From NCBI GenBank assembly GCA_963748295.1, contig CAVVIH010000005.1, positions 1 through 64,000 on the forward strand: 64,000 bases of DNA, in the 5' to 3' direction. The position numbers and the translations under genes were made by a program. Shown piece by piece: positions 36,862 to 46,656 of this stretch. Below the pieces are notes generated by a model. It made no database searches and had not been told where the DNA came from. It saw only the letters and a program-made list of their open reading frames with translations. Numbering within the stretch: the first letter of the stretch is position 1; every line of letters starts with the position of its first letter. This DNA comes from CAVVIH01 sp963748295. GTDB taxonomy: Bacteria; Acidobacteriota; Vicinamibacteria; Vicinamibacterales; 2-12-FULL-66-21.

Positions 36862-39328
36862 GCGGCGCTTACGGCGGACAAGGAAGGCGATCGCGGCGAG
36901 AACGGCTCCGCCGCCGAGCAGCAGGAAAGACCAGGGCACCGCACGCGCGGAACTGGCCGCAGGCCGTCGCCGGTCAGGACGAACGCCGCCCAGAAGTGGG
37001 GATCCCGCGGCGGCCGTGCCGCTGTCGAGGAATGCGAGTTTCGCGCGGCGCAACGCTTCGTCACGGGTCACGCCGCGCTGGAGGTGGTGATAGAAGACCT
37101 TCATGAAATCGGCGGTCGGCCGATCGGGCACGCGCCACAGCGTGGTCACCGTGCTGCGTGCACCCGCAGCCATGAAGGCGCGGCTGAAACTCTGGACCCC
37201 TTCGGCGCGAACCAGCTGACGGCGTTCCGTATCGCACGCGCTCAGGACCGCGAGGTCGACACCGCTGAGCGGCAGCTCTGTAGGCCTCGCGGAGAAACAG
37301 GTAATCCGCCGCATCCGTACCGGGCGCCGCCGAAAACATGATGCGTGATTGCTCGAGCGCGGAGGTCGCCGCCATGGCATGGGTCGCGAGGTGCAGGAGC
37401 GGCGCCGCTCGGCGTCTGCAGCAGGCTCTTCTGATTCGCGCTGCCCAGGTAGAGATCGCTGCGGCCTGCGATTTGTGACGAGATCTGCCGCACTTCATCG
37501 GCTGTCCCGGTCAGCCTTCCCTGAAACGCCGGCTCCTCCAGCCGCGCTGCCGAAGCACCGGATCGGCAAACGCCCGCATCTGCAGCTGCCATGGCATTCG
37601 CCACGATCGTTCAGCCGGCGCGGGGCGGAGCAGGGTGGCCGCCGTCGGGGTGTAGCTGACCGCCGCGCGCGCAATCAGCGGACGGCCCTCGACCTCGAGC
37701 AGCTCGAACGGCACGAGGGCAATCGCCGCGTCGGGCACGATCACGACATGATCGATGTCCCGGAACCAGTCCGTGCGAGGGCAGGATCGCCGACACCTCG
37801 CCGCGAAACGAGTGCCAGCGATCCGACGGTCCGGAGGCCAGCGTATCGATCAGCGCCTTGATCGAGCGCCCTTCAATCGAGATCGGCAGTGCGGCCGCGC
37901 GCGTGCGCGTCACGGCGACGACTGCGGACCCGCGGGGGGAGTTCCAGTAATCGAGCAGCAGCACGCGCTCTGGCAGCGACCGCTGAATCCGGTCGAGCTC
38001 GACCGCGTCGGTCAACCCCAGATGCTCGCGCCACCCGCGCGAATGGCTGCGCTCGAGGATGCCGAAGAGATCGGATGGCGCATCCATCGCGAAGCTTCGC
38101 GGCAAAGAGCGCGTCGTACACTTCGCGCTTGTCGGTGAGGAAGTCGGATCTGAGCGCAGGAACTCGGATGCTTTCGCGAATCCGCTCGATCGTGTTGACA
38201 GCCGCCGTCAGGTGTGTGATTGCTTCCGCGGAATTCGAGCTCGCTCGTCCGAGGCCATAGAGCGCCTTCCATTCTTCTTCCGGGAAGCGCGAGCTCTCGA
38301 GCGAGCGCAGACTGGCAGAGTAATCGCCCAGTGCTCTCGCAGGATCCCCTGTCACGCAGGATGGTTTCCGCGCGGTAGAGCCGCGCGTGCAGCATCTCCC
38401 GCTTGTTGCCCCGACTCGGGTCGCCGACGCGGCGCGTCGGCTGAACGCTCGCTCCGCTTCGTCGACCTCTGGAGGTCGAGCGCAAGGACGATTCCGCGGT
38501 TCTTGAGGACGCCGAGCTCGCCGTCCACGTTGAGGTCCCGTGCGAACAGCGCGCGCGCCTCGTCGTAGGTTGCCAGCGCCTTGACGGGATCGCCCATGCG
38601 CCTGGACAGCACGCCGAGGTTGGTGAGCAGCTGTGCCTGTTCCCGCGCGCGAAGCGCCGATCCTGGATCGAGCAGCTGCCGGTAGACGTCGAGCGCCTGC
38701 CGTCCCGTCCGAGGCGCTGATACAGGATGGCCTGGTCGGTCAGCACCAGTCGCCGCCGCCGCTCGGCCGCCGGCGTGGTGCTCGACTGCGCCACCGCGAG
38801 CGCCTCGTCGTAGGTAGCGGCCCGCATCCGCTAGCGTCCGAGAAAGAACTGGACGTTCCCGAGATTCACCAGTGTTCCGCGCTGGCGTCCGATGGCCGGC
38901 GCGCGTCGATATCGCGATGGCTTCCTTGAACGCCCGTTCGGCCTCCTGGTAGTTGCCGGCATAGAGGTGCGCGCGACCCTGGGCGTTTTTCGCGGGCGAG
39001 ATCGCCGCCACATCGCCCATCGCTTCGAGAACGGGCAGCGCCTGCCGAGCGTGAGCGATGGCGTCCGCGTGGCGGCCCAGCTCTGTTTCGAGGTCGGCCA
39101 TGCCGAGCAGCGCCTCGCCACGTTCGCGAGACTGCGCGGCCGATTCCGCGACGACGCGCTTGTAGGTGTCCAGCGCGGCCGCGGTGTCGCCCGCGGCCTC
39201 CAGACGCTGCGCTTCGCGGAGCGTTGTTGCCGCTGTGCCCTGACCGGACGCAGCGAGGCGAGCGCCAGAAATACCGAAAGTGTAAGCAAAACCCGATCGA
39301 CCACGCTGAATCGGCTTTCCTGTTCCAC
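36814..39328 (-). CDS. TPR-CHAT protease-like protein with C-terminal membrane anchor, frame-disrupted
   Basis: A leader (DRVLLTLSVFLALASLRPVR) is followed by tetratricopeptide repeats (residues about 40-450; EAQRLEAAGDTAAALDTYKR, GNYQEAERAFKEAIAISTRA, AKALATYDEARALFARDL-type repeats). A CHAT caspase-like domain follows, with the catalytic His in LLHLATHAMAATS and the Cys in AVLSACDTERRQLVRAEGVQ, plus the family's RAFMAAGARSTVTTLWRVPD. It ends in a TM segment (PWSFLLLGGGAVLAAIAFLV) and a basic tail. About ten breaks are needed. CHAT proteases of bacteria often act in regulated proteolysis or programmed death; here the leader and final TM place the catalytic domain outside the cytoplasm (inference). 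GTG at 39328 is a likely start. It is divergent from an ECF sigma operon. Confidence 0.8.
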
Positions 39329-39404
39329 CCGGCACAGCCCGGTCGTTCTACTCCAGAAGAGGGCGGCCGGGAGCCGGTCGCTATAATCGGACCGATGGAC
39401 CCGC

Positions 39405-39978
39405 GTGATTCTGTCGGACGAGGAGCTGGTCGCGCGCGCCGCCGCCAGTTCGGGCAGCGAGCGCGACGCTCTGGTCAACGTCTTGTTCAGCCGGCACTAC
39501 GAGCGGGTCGGCCGCTGGTGTTTCCGGTTCACGAACGATCGCGAGGCGGCGGCTGACCTCGCCCAGGACGTGTTTCGTGAAGGCGCATCGCCATCTCGCG
39601 GACTTCAGGGCACTCGCGGTTTACGACATGGCTCTACACGATCATCCGGCACCGAATCGCTCAACCGGCTGCGCAGAGCCGCGCCGGTCATGGAAACCGA
39701 GGACGCGCTCGAGGATGTTGCCGGCGATGACGATCCTTACGATGCGACCGAGCGCCTGCATACCGCCGAACGGCTTCGAGTGCTGCTGTCCGAAGTGCTC
39801 GATCAGGTCGAGCGCGTCGTCTTTACCCTGCATTACGGCGACGACATGCCGCTCGACTCGATCACGAGGCTGCTGCACCTCGAAGAATGCCAGCGGCGCC
39901 AAGGCATACATCGTGAGCGCACGCCGCAAGCTCGCGCGCGCGCGTCAACGGCTACTCGCGAAAGGGCAGGGGCTGTGA
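39405..39978 (+). CDS. ECF-type RNA polymerase sigma factor, frame-disrupted
   Basis: Region 2 is visible (SEERDALVNVLFSRHYERVG-like start, FRFTNDREAAADLAQDVF, then TTWLYTIIRHRI in another frame) and region 4 near the end (DSITRLLHLENASGAKAYIV, then SARRKLARARQRLLAKGQGL). Length about 190 residues, normal for the family. Breaks are near 39575, 39650 and 39890. The start is a GTG at 39405. It overlaps the next gene (GTGA at 39975-39978), a zinc-finger protein with a TM, which is the usual anti-sigma arrangement. Target promoters cannot be told from the sequence. Confidence 0.88.
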
Positions 39979-40655
39979 CGAGCTTCAAAGAGGCAGCCGG
40001 GCGGACGCCATCCTGCATTCCGATCGAGCGGATCGGCAATCGCTGACGCCCGAAGAGCAGGCGCACATGCGGACGTGCGCCAGGTGCCAGACGGAACTCG
40101 CGCTGTGGCAGCAGTTCGAATCGGCCGCGCCGGCCAAGGATGATGGCGCGGCGGTCACGTGGATTGTTGCGGAGCTCGAGCGGCGCGCGGGACGTCCGCA
40201 GCGTCAGAAATCGGGACCGTCGCGCAGCTGGGGCCTCAGCGGTCAGTGGCTCGCGGCCGCGGCGTCCGTCGTTCTCGTCGTAGGCGTCGGGTATCTGATG
40301 TGGATCGAGAGCCCGCGATTCGGAACTGGGGGGCACGACCGGGCAGTATCGGACCGCTCAGCTGGACGTTATTGCTCCGCTGGGCGACGTCGCCGCGGCG
40401 CCGCGCGAGTTTTCCTGGAAGCCAGCCGCCGGCGCCATCCGCTATGATGTACGCATCCTCGAAGTGGACGGGACCGTGGTCTGGCGGACGTCGATCGCGG
40501 AACCTCGCCTGGTTGTCCCGCCGGACATCCTTTCACGCTTCGTCATCCAGAAGCCGTTCCTCTGGGAAGTCACCGCCCGCGACGCGGCGGACGCGGCGAT
40601 CGGATCCTCAGGAACGCAGCGATTCCGAGTTGTCGACTCCCATCGTGGAGGTTGA
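39975..40655 (+). CDS. Anti-sigma-like zinc-finger (zf-HC2) membrane protein with extracytoplasmic beta domain
   Basis: The start GTG overlaps the sigma-factor stop. The N-terminal part contains EEQAHMRTCARCQTELALW, the HxxxCxxC zinc-finger of anti-sigma factors, after a first segment disturbed by an indel near 40010. One TM helix (WLAAAASVVLVVGVGYLMWI) is followed by a domain with fibronectin-III-like wording (FSWKPAAGAIRYDVRILEVD, then GTVVWRT, LWEVTARDAADAAIG). A second break near 40330 in a run of six Gs separates the TM from this domain. It should hold the sigma factor at the membrane until a periplasmic signal is sensed. The gene downstream starts at the next base. Confidence 0.82.
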
Positions 40656-41778
40656 TTGATATGTATCGTTCTGCTCGTTTTCATCTCGATCTGCGCCGTG
40701 ACGCTGCTGCTTGCCGTCACAGCCACGCACCCGCTCGCGCAAGCCGAGCCCGGCATCTCGCTGAAGATCAGCCAGGAGTTCATTCCGCCCGGCGGCATCG
40801 CTCAAATGAAGATCGAGATCACCGAGCCGAAGCCGATCTCCACCGGGGGCGGCCGCTTTTCGTTCAGCAACCTGCGCGCGTTCGACGGCATCGCGCTCGG
40901 CAGCCCGGCGAACGACACCTACGGCGTGGCGGTCGTGAGCGGCGAAGACATCGACGTCACCGTCGTCTCGACGACCGCCTCCTTCGGCACCGGATCGGAC
41001 GACTACCCCTTGCTCACTGTCGCGGCGCGCGTCGATCCCTCGATGCCGCTCGGTGTTCGACTGCCGGTGACGGCGGATCCCGCGGCACTGCGGCTGTTCG
41101 ATCCGAATGGCGCGATTTATCCCTCGGAGATCAAGGACGGATTCGTGCAGACGGCGAAGGGTTTGTCGATCGACGACGTGAGCCCCGGGGAGCGCTAACC
41201 TTCCCAAGGGCGCGGTCGTGACGATTCTCGGGACAGGCTTCACCAGGCGCACGGAGATCAAGCTGAACGACACCAAGCTGGCCGAGACGCGCTTCATCAG
41301 CCCGACGCGCATCGACGTCGTGCTCGCACGCGCGGCGCGCATGCACGGCCTGCGGATCCGTGCGCAGAATCCCGATGGCCGGCGGATTGAGTACTTCTCC
41401 TATCAGCGCACGACGCGCCTGTCGCCCAGCGTGATGCCGGTCTTCCAGGACGCCGTGCCGTTGTTCCCCAACGTCGCGTCGCTGCGCAGCAGGGTCGGTC
41501 TTCCTGGCGCGAACTGTGGTCTCGCGCTGCAGAACATCGGCTCGGAGGTGGCGAACGTCGAAGTGCGGCTCCGCAGCGCCGGCGGCGCGCTGCTCGCGTC
41601 GCTGAACCTCTCGCTGCCGCGAAACAAGTATCTGGTAAGCGAGATTACCGAACTGTTCCAGATGAGCGTCCCGAATGGAGCGTTCGCGGAGGTCAGATTG
41701 AGTGCGCCCGTGCAAGCCATGGGCATCACGGTCGATGCGGCCGGGGCGGCGATGCCTGTCGTCCCCACCGGCTTCTAA
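40656..41778 (+). CDS. Exported IPT/TIG-domain protein with cohesin-like N-terminal region, frame break
   Basis: A signal peptide (MICIVLLVFISICAVTLLLAV, TTG start) leads to a beta-rich region of about 150 residues (PGISLKISQEFIPPGGIAQM, then FSNLRAFDGIALG, resembling cohesin or Big-like dockers). A break near 41197 leads to a TIG domain (VTILGTGFTRRTEIKLNDTK, then RIDVVLARAARMHGLRIRAQ). A final beta region (LQNIGSEVANVEVRLRSAG) ends in PVVPTGF. Joined length about 375 residues. The gene directly abuts the anti-sigma gene, so it may be a target or part of the same stress operon. The role is probably extracellular or surface binding. Confidence 0.72.
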
Positions 41779-41859
41779 TCGAATCGAGCAGACACCTCTC
41801 CAATTGCCTCACCAACCGCTTCCGGATGGGTTAACGGAATCGGGCGGCATGAGACGACA

Positions 41860-43953
41860 TCAGCGAGGGGCCACGAGCAGATACAAATCCTGATTCCCCT
41901 GGCGCTCGGAAGCGAACAGGATGAGCCTGCCGTCGGGGCTCCATCGCGGCCACTGACCGGAACGCGTCGTCAACCGAACGGGATCCCGCCCGTCGGCCGC
42001 CACGACGTAGAGGTCGTGAGGCAGGTGTCGCTCCGCGCGCGTGCTGGCAAAGACGATGTGGCGGCCATCGGAAGACCACCAGGGATTCACGTCCTGTGCG
42101 GGGCTGGTGGTGAGGCGGTGCGTGATGCGCCGCGCGATCTCAAACACAAAGATATCGAACTGACCGTCGCGGTTCGCGGTGAACGCGATTCGCAAGCCGT
42201 CCGAGGACCACGCGGGATCGCCCTTGTACCCGCTCTCGGCCGTCAGGCGGCGGATGTCCGAACCATCCGGCGCCATCGTGAAAATGTGAAAGTCATACGG
42301 GCCCTCGCCGGGATTCCCTTGAAAAGCGATGCGGCGGCCGTCCGGGGACCAGGCTGGAGAAGCCTTGATGCCGTGTCCGCTCGTCAGCCGCCGTGTCCTG
42401 CGCGTTGCGACATCAATGACGTAGAGGTCGAGGAAGCCGTTCCCCGCCCGGTCGCTCTGAAAGACTATCGAGCGGCCGTCCGGCGACCATGAGGGAAACC
42501 AGTCATTGGCGACTCCGTCCGTGATCCGGGTGGCTGCGCCAGACGTTTCCTGCTTGAGATACACCGCGAGTTTGCCGTCGCGATTGCTCGTGAACGCGAT
42601 CGATCGGCCGTCGGGACTCCACGCGCCGAACTCGTCGCGCGCGATGTGCGTCGTGACGTTCGTCGATCCTTCCAGGGCAACCCTGAAAATCTCCGGATTC
42701 CCTTCGCGCGTGCTGACGAAGACCACTTCGGATCCATCGCCAGACCACGCGGGCTCGCTGCCCGATCCGATCGTGATTCGCCGCGCGCCCGAACCGTCGG
42801 CGTTCATCACGTACACGTCGGGTGCCGCGCCGGTGCGATTGCTGGCGAATGCGATCTGCGATCCGTCCGGCGACCACGCGGGGTGATCGTCCGCGCCATT
42901 TTCTGACGTCAGTCGCGCAACGTGTCGACCGTCGGCGTCAGCGACGTATACGTCGAAGTCCCCGCCGTCTCGATTACTCGCGAAGGCGATCGTCCGGCCC
43001 TCCGGCGCCCAGTCGGGACTCACATCGGACATTCGATGCGAGGTCACGCGCGTCAGGTTCGAGCCGTCAATCCGGACGGTGTATATGTCCTGGCCGACGT
43101 CAGGGTCGTCGTTGCGTTGAAACGCGATCCGTGAGTCATCCGGTGACCACGCGGGCTGCACACACGAACGCGGCAGTGCAGTGAGCGGCCGTATGTCGGA
43201 TCCATCCGCGTCCATCAAGTAAATCTGCAGCCCGTTCGCGCCCCGGTCACTGGCGAACGCGATAGTTCGACCGTCGTGCGACCACGCCGGATCCTGATCG
43301 TGCGCGGGATGGTTCGTCAGGCGACGCACACCAGTGCCGTCGCTGCTGGCCGCGTAGATCTCACTGTTGCCGTGACGTGTGCTGGCAAACAGCAGTCGCC
43401 CGTTTGCGGCCCACGAGGGGTTCGCTTCAGGTTCGACGCTGATGGTGAGCCGATAGGGTCGTGGCCCGGTGATCTCGGCGAACGCATCGGATGTTGCGCC
43501 AGGCTTGCGCGCGGCGCGTCCGAAGGCGAACGCTGCTGCGCTCACCGCGATCACTACCAGACCCAACAGAAGGCCGCTGTTGCTGTAAATGATGGGCACA
43601 GCCGCGGAAGCGGTTGTGGCGGCGAGCGCGGGAGCAGGAGAACCGTCGCCGCGGCTGTCCCGATGCAATTCGGCCGCGAACCGGTACCCGTACTTCGGAA
43701 CGGTGACCACCGCGTCATGCCCGATCACATGTCGAATCGCTGAGATCGCGACACACAGGTTCGCCTCTTCCACGGCCGTGTCTCCCCAGACCCTGCCGAG
43801 GATCTCGTTCTTCGCCACGAGCGAGCCGGCATGTTCCACGAGGAAGACGAGGACATCGAACGCACGGGGCGGGAGCGGAACGGCCACCCCATTGCGGAGC
43901 AGACGTCGCTCGTCCGGCTGTAATTGAAACTCGTCGAACCGGTAAGTGCCCAT
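41860..43953 (-). CDS. Winged-helix (OmpR/CadC-like) DNA-binding protein with TM and PD40 propeller
   Basis: Residues 1-100 are a trans_reg_C winged helix (YRFDEFQLQPDERRLLRNGV, then LPPRAFDVLVFLVEHAGSLV, EVWGDTAVEEANLCVAISAI-type start). One TM (IYSNSGLLLGLVVIAVSAAA, residues about 126-145) is followed by about ten PD40/TolB-like blades (AWSPDGRTIAFASDRGANGL, and so on to NQDLYLLVAPR). No frame breaks. The architecture is a membrane-bound one-component regulator: an external propeller senses a signal and the cytoplasmic wing binds DNA. Such proteins are common in Acidobacteriota. Targets unknown; a divergent PhoX-like gene lies 187 bp away. Confidence 0.92.
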   Translation of the reverse strand: MGTYRFDEFQLQPDERRLLRNGVAVPLPPRAFDVLVFLVEHAGSLVAKNEILGRVWGDTAVEEANLCVAISAIRHVIGHDAVVTVPKYGYRFAAELHRDSRGDGSPAPALAATTASAAVPIIYSNSGLLLGLVVIAVSAAAFAFGRAARKPGATSDAFAEITGPRPYRLTISVEPEANPSWAANGRLLFASTRHGNSEIYAASSDGTGVRRLTNHPAHDQDPAWSHDGRTIAFASDRGANGLQIYLMDADGSDIRPLTALPRSCVQPAWSPDDSRIAFQRNDDPDVGQDIYTVRIDGSNLTRVTSHRMSDVSPDWAPEGRTIAFASNRDGGDFDVYVADADGRHVARLTSENGADDHPAWSPDGSQIAFASNRTGAAPDVYVMNADGSGARRITIGSGSEPAWSGDGSEVVFVSTREGNPEIFRVALEGSTNVTTHIARDEFGAWSPDGRSIAFTSNRDGKLAVYLKQETSGAATRITDGVANDWFPSWSPDGRSIVFQSDRAGNGFLDLYVIDVATRRTRRLTSGHGIKASPAWSPDGRRIAFQGNPGEGPYDFHIFTMAPDGSDIRRLTAESGYKGDPAWSSDGLRIAFTANRDGQFDIFVFEIARRITHRLTTSPAQDVNPWWSSDGRHIVFASTRAERHLPHDLYVVAADGRDPVRLTTRSGQWPRWSPDGRLILFASERQGNQDLYLLVAPR

Positions 43954-44139
43954 GCGAACCGTGTCCTGGTCGCAGGGCGTTTATACGAGCAGCAGCGTAC
44001 GCGGCGCAAGCGCCTGGACAGTATCTCCACGTCGTCGAATTTAGAAATCATTTGTACGGCCTTAAAGACGCCTCTGTATTGCCGTTGTTACAAGGGGCGC
44101 CTCCATTACTCGTAAGTAACCCACGTTCGGAGGTGCCCC

Positions 44140-45507
44140 ATGCTTCGCGTGAGACAAAAGGCTCAGTTCTCAGCCGTGTTAGGTGCGTTCGCCGCGTCGG
44201 CCGCCGCAATGCAACTCGGCGCGCAGGGCGGCAGTCCCAGTCAGGGGCCGTTTCAATTTCAGCCGCTGGCATCCTCGGCCGCATGCGTGATCGGAGGCGC
44301 TGGCGCCCCTGGAGCTGAGCAGCCGTTCATCCTGCCGACTGGCTTCGTGCAGACCGTCATCGCGCGTGAAGGCGACGGAGGCACTACCGATAACTGGGAC
44401 ATGAACACGCTCAATGAAACCGGACCGCACGCGGGACGTTTCCTCTACCGCTCGCACGAGACACTTACTAATGGCCAGCTCAGCGTAACGGACCTGCAAA
44501 ACGGAATCACCCGTGTACTTGTCGAGCGCGCCGACTGGAACCGGATGGACGGCATCGTCTGGACGCCGTGGGGAACACTGCTCACCGGGGAAGAGATGAG
44601 ACCGGAGCGCCAGCCGTCCACACCGGATCCTCTGGTGCCGCAGGCGCAGGCAGGCCTCATGTACGAAGTCGACCCGGTGTCCGGCGCTACCGTGCCTCTA
44701 CCGGCGCTTGGCGCCAGGGCTCACGAAGGCATGCGGTTCGACCCCCAAGGAAACGTCTATGGGATCTCTGAAACAGCGCCGACCACGGTCGTCACTCCGC
44801 CCCCGGTGCCGGGTCAGCCACCGCCCGTCCCGCGCGCTGCGCCCGGAGGCTACATCTTCAAGTTCGTCCCGGATGAGCGTGGGGACCTGTCGTCGGGACA
44901 GCTCTACGCACTGAAGATCGTGGTGCCTGACGGCGATCGGACTGGCGAAGCGATCTGGGTACCTCTCGATCGTGCGCTGGTGCAGGTGGACGCCGACGTT
45001 GCGGCCACGCGGGCGGGCGCGACCGGTTACGCGCGTCCCGAAGACGTCGAGATTGCGACGAGCACGGGCAGCAGTCGCGGCGGCAGCAACATTCTTTATG
45101 TTGCCGTCACCGACGAGCACCGCGTCCTGCGGATCGATCTGCTCGCACCGCGGGGCGGCGCCGACCACGACACGGCATTCGTCTCCGATTACGTCGTCCG
45201 TGGATTGAATGCTCCCATGGACTTCACGAACCCGGACAATCTGGCGCTCGACAAGAATGGCAATCTGTTCATCACGGAGGACACGGTTACTCCGCCAGGG
45301 ATGGACATCTGGGTGGCCATTCCCGCATCGGGCCAGAACGAGACGGCATCACAGACTGTGCGCTTTGCGAGCCTGACGGACTGCGCCGCAGAACCGAGCG
45401 GCATCTACTTCGACCGGAGCGGATCGACCCTCTTCGTGAACGTCCTCCACCGGGGGGGACCGGATCCTCGGGACCTGGGAGTGATGATCACGGCAGCAAA
45501 GCGCTGA
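44140..45507 (+). CDS. Exported PhoX-like (DUF839) beta-propeller protein
   Basis: A signal peptide (RQKAQFSAVLGAFAASAAAM) leads to a 430-residue mature part. Blocks VDPVSGATVPLPALGARAHE, GMRFDPQGNVYGISE, YARPEDVEIA and NPDNLALDKNGNLFITEDT match the DUF839/PhoX family, whose PhoX members are Ca/Fe alkaline phosphatases. GGAGGTG lies a few bases before the ATG. The TEDT and PEDVE acidic residues are the kind used for metal binding, but the full PhoX cofactor site cannot be verified by eye. The protein is probably periplasmic. No breaks. Divergent from the winged-helix/propeller regulator and followed by a kinase-like gene. Confidence 0.72.
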   Translation: MLRVRQKAQFSAVLGAFAASAAAMQLGAQGGSPSQGPFQFQPLASSAACVIGGAGAPGAEQPFILPTGFVQTVIAREGDGGTTDNWDMNTLNETGPHAGRFLYRSHETLTNGQLSVTDLQNGITRVLVERADWNRMDGIVWTPWGTLLTGEEMRPERQPSTPDPLVPQAQAGLMYEVDPVSGATVPLPALGARAHEGMRFDPQGNVYGISETAPTTVVTPPPVPGQPPPVPRAAPGGYIFKFVPDERGDLSSGQLYALKIVVPDGDRTGEAIWVPLDRALVQVDADVAATRAGATGYARPEDVEIATSTGSSRGGSNILYVAVTDEHRVLRIDLLAPRGGADHDTAFVSDYVVRGLNAPMDFTNPDNLALDKNGNLFITEDTVTPPGMDIWVAIPASGQNETASQTVRFASLTDCAAEPSGIYFDRSGSTLFVNVLHRGGPDPRDLGVMITAAKR

Positions 45508-45619
45508 ACAGCCTGGATGGGTTAAAGAAAGCGAGCCTCAAAAACACGACAACCCGTACCGATCAGATTCAAGCCCTTCGGTCCAAGGCCTCGGCAGGAT
45601 TCCTGCAGAGGTGAGCGGC

Positions 45620-46600
45620 ATGAGAACGCTGAACACTCTTCGCGTGCTGCCACTGGCGCTTCTCGTTGCGTACTGCGGCGGACGCACGCCGATCCAAACC
45701 CCAGGCAGCACGACTGCCGTCGATATCGGCCAGCTGTGGATGGAGCCGCACGATCTCGAGGCACGCGATCTATTTCACGGTGCCGGCGGGGCGGCACTCG
45801 CGCCGGATACGTCAGCGCCGTTCGAGCTCATTCGAGTTGACAACACCGGGTTCAGCCCCGGCTTCGACGTTCGCGACGGCGATGGAACGGTGTGGAGCGT
45901 CAAGCTCGGAATCGAAGCACAGCCGGAGGTGGTTGCCGCGCGCGTGTTATGGGCGGTGGGGTATCACCAGCCTCCGGTATACCTTCTGAAGTCCTGGACG
46001 CTTTCGAGCGACGAGCTGGCAACGCATGGTATGTCACGATTCCGGCGCGACGAGGCGGATCAGAAGGTGGTCGCCGACTGGTCATGGTACGAGAACCCGT
46101 TTGTCGGAACGCGGCCTTTCAAGGGGCTGATCGTCGCGAACCTGATCCTGAACAACTGGGACCTGAAAGACTCGAACAATAAGATCTACGACGTTCCCGC
46201 CGGCGAACGCGGACGCCGTCGGTCTTACGTCGTTCGCGACCTCGGCGCCTCGCTTGGAAAGACGTCGTTCCCGGCATTCCTGGCCTGGCCCCCGTTCAAT
46301 GCGATGGCGCAAGGTTCCCGCAACGATCTCGACGACTTCGAAGACCAGGACTTCATAAGAGACGTAGACGGGCAGCGCGTCAGGTTCGAGTACCGCGGCA
46401 TCCACGGCAACCTGCTGGACACGCTGACCGCCGACGACGTCGTCTGGACTTGCGGCCTGCTGGCGCGGCTGTCCGACCGGCAGTGGCGCGATGCATTTCG
46501 AGCCGGGGGTTACGACGACGCCGCGCAGGAGCGCTACATCGCAAAGCTCAAGTCAAAGATCGGCGAGGGCCTTGCGCTTGGGCGCACCGAGCACCGATGA
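45620..46600 (+). CDS. Exported protein with predicted kinase-like fold, uncharacterised
   Basis: A signal-like start (LNTLRVLPLALLVAYCGG) with Cys19 is followed by about 300 residues. The blocks TVWSVKLGIEAQPEVVAARV (Lys95, Glu99/103), LIVANLILNNWDLKDSNNKI (Asp181, Asn186/187) and YVVRDLGASLGKTSFPAFLA (Asp207) lie in the order expected of a protein-kinase-like fold of the Fam20/HipA/PI-kinase kind: an ATP Lys, a catalytic Asp with Asn, and a metal Asp in place of DFG. I know similar uncharacterised proteins with the NNWDLKDxNN wording from acidobacteria, but no tested function. It may be secreted or periplasmic. It lies 113 bp after the PhoX-like gene and 57 bp before chrA, same strand. Confidence 0.55.
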   Translation: MRTLNTLRVLPLALLVAYCGGRTPIQTPGSTTAVDIGQLWMEPHDLEARDLFHGAGGAALAPDTSAPFELIRVDNTGFSPGFDVRDGDGTVWSVKLGIEAQPEVVAARVLWAVGYHQPPVYLLKSWTLSSDELATHGMSRFRRDEADQKVVADWSWYENPFVGTRPFKGLIVANLILNNWDLKDSNNKIYDVPAGERGRRRSYVVRDLGASLGKTSFPAFLAWPPFNAMAQGSRNDLDDFEDQDFIRDVDGQRVRFEYRGIHGNLLDTLTADDVVWTCGLLARLSDRQWRDAFRAGGYDDAAQERYIAKLKSKIGEGLALGRTEHR

Positions 46601-46656
46601 CGACCCGCCGGGCGCGCAGGGAATGACGCTGTCCAAGCCGTTATACTTGGGCCGCC

